Assembly: GCA_030620125.1 (NCBI GenBank)
Contig: JAUXFI010000098.1
Span: forward strand, 1 to 7,554
DNA: 7,554 nt
Reading direction: 5' to 3'
From: Anaerolineae bacterium
Lineage (GTDB): Bacteria; Chloroflexota; Anaerolineae; B4-G1
The notes under the pieces are model-generated. The model ran no database searches. It was not told the origin of the DNA and saw only the letters and a program-made list of their open reading frames with translations. The first letter of the stretch is position 1. Each line of letters opens with the position of its first letter. A program made the position numbers and the translations under genes. Positions 7,151-7,554 of this stretch are shown in pieces.

Positions 7151-7554
7151 ATGCGCACGATCCATCAGTGCCTTCTGGATGCCAAGCTGGTCCGGCTGCG
7201 GGCCATCGCTCGCTTCTGGGACGTGGAACTGACGACCAGTCGCCAGAGGGATGCAGCCACCCAACTGGCCGAGGCGATGACCGCGCCAGAGGCCGTCGGC
7301 GACGCCTGGCACGCGCTTCCCGATGACCAGCGCCGGGCACTGGAGACGTTGCTCGCCGCTGGGGGACAGATGGTGCTGCGAGTCTTTGCCCGTGAGTGGG
7401 GAGAGATACGCACGATGGGACCAGGCCGGCTAGAGCGAGAGCAGCCCTGGCGGGAGCCAATCTCCGCCGCCGAAGGGCTCTGGTACAGCGGCTTCATCTC
7501 CCGCGCCTTCGAGCAAGGGCCTGAAGGAACCTACGAGGTCGCCTTCGTGCCCCC
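7151..7554 (+). CDS. Conserved protein of uncertain function, N-terminal 134 residues (runs off right edge)
   Basis: The frame is open from ATG 7151-7153 to the window end without a stop. The protein starts MRTIHQCLLDAKLVRLRAIA, a helical, basic beginning. The middle is Ala/Leu-rich (about 33-75), and the more conserved-looking part is GPGRLEREQPW (95-105) followed by AAEGLWYSGFISRAF (110-124). From memory this resembles a group of Chloroflexota hypothetical proteins, some annotated as helicase-associated or XPB/Ssl2-like. I infer this from pattern only, and no helicase motif is visible in the part present. No membrane segment or signal peptide is seen. Codon use looks like that of the neighbours. 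The start is supported by the TATAAT at 7136-7141 rather than by a ribosome binding site. The shadow frames on the opposite strand are less plausible. Confidence 0.8.
   Translation, partial: MRTIHQCLLDAKLVRLRAIARFWDVELTTSRQRDAATQLAEAMTAPEAVGDAWHALPDDQRRALETLLAAGGQMVLRVFAREWGEIRTMGPGRLEREQPWREPISAAEGLWYSGFISRAFEQGPEGTYEVAFVP

Noticed and set aside
7149..7497. Minus-strand frames of about 100 codons at the right edge
   Set aside because: They are shadows of the plus-strand gene from 7151, which has a perfect -10 box and plausible protein sequence. The minus frames are rich in Arg, Ser and Pro without a pattern.

Overview
The window looks like a bacterial chromosome segment from the phylum Chloroflexota (Anaerolineae-like). 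That placement is an inference from how I remember the family sequences: the style of the IF-1 and DnaK proteins, the small DUF1232 membrane protein, and the conserved protein starting at the right edge. Base composition is moderately GC-rich. No rRNA, tRNA, CRISPR array or insertion sequence was seen.

Left edge, plus strand (1-567). The 3' part of a reading frame encodes a very acidic tandem-repeat protein and stops at TAA (226-228). The same frame then stays open for 32 codons with no usable start and runs directly into infA (translation initiation factor IF-1, 325-567). infA converges on the chaperone operon, with only two bases between the facing stop codons.

Centre, minus strand (570-6427). 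This is a complete HrcA/CIRCE heat-shock operon in the order hrcA-grpE-dnaK-dnaJ-prmA. A strong sigma-70 type promoter (TTGACA-N17-TATCAT) is followed at once by a perfect CIRCE operator (TTAGCACTC-N9-GAGTGCTAA), then by hrcA. HrcA represses through CIRCE. DnaK, DnaJ and GrpE form the Hsp70 folding machine, which in the known system also keeps HrcA active, giving feedback. PrmA methylates ribosomal protein L11. Start codons were corrected in three genes: grpE starts at a GTG behind a perfect AGGAGG, hrcA at the ATG behind GAGGGAG, and prmA probably at a TTG.

Right edge (6428-7554). A 140-residue DUF1232 protein lies on the minus strand. It is divergently transcribed from a protein of uncertain function that runs off the right edge. 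Their shared 165-base gap holds two TATAAT boxes facing opposite ways, a palindrome overlapping one -35, and a plus-strand promoter so close to the ATG that the mRNA should be nearly leaderless.

Most of the window is an ordinary, well-conserved stress operon. The points worth a second look are the single stop codon separating the acidic repeat region from infA, a Thr-to-Met change in the ATP loop of DnaK, a degenerate fourth zinc motif in DnaJ, TGA-headed heptad repeats recurring in three intergenic gaps, and the probable leaderless gene. No clear previously undescribed multi-gene system was found.
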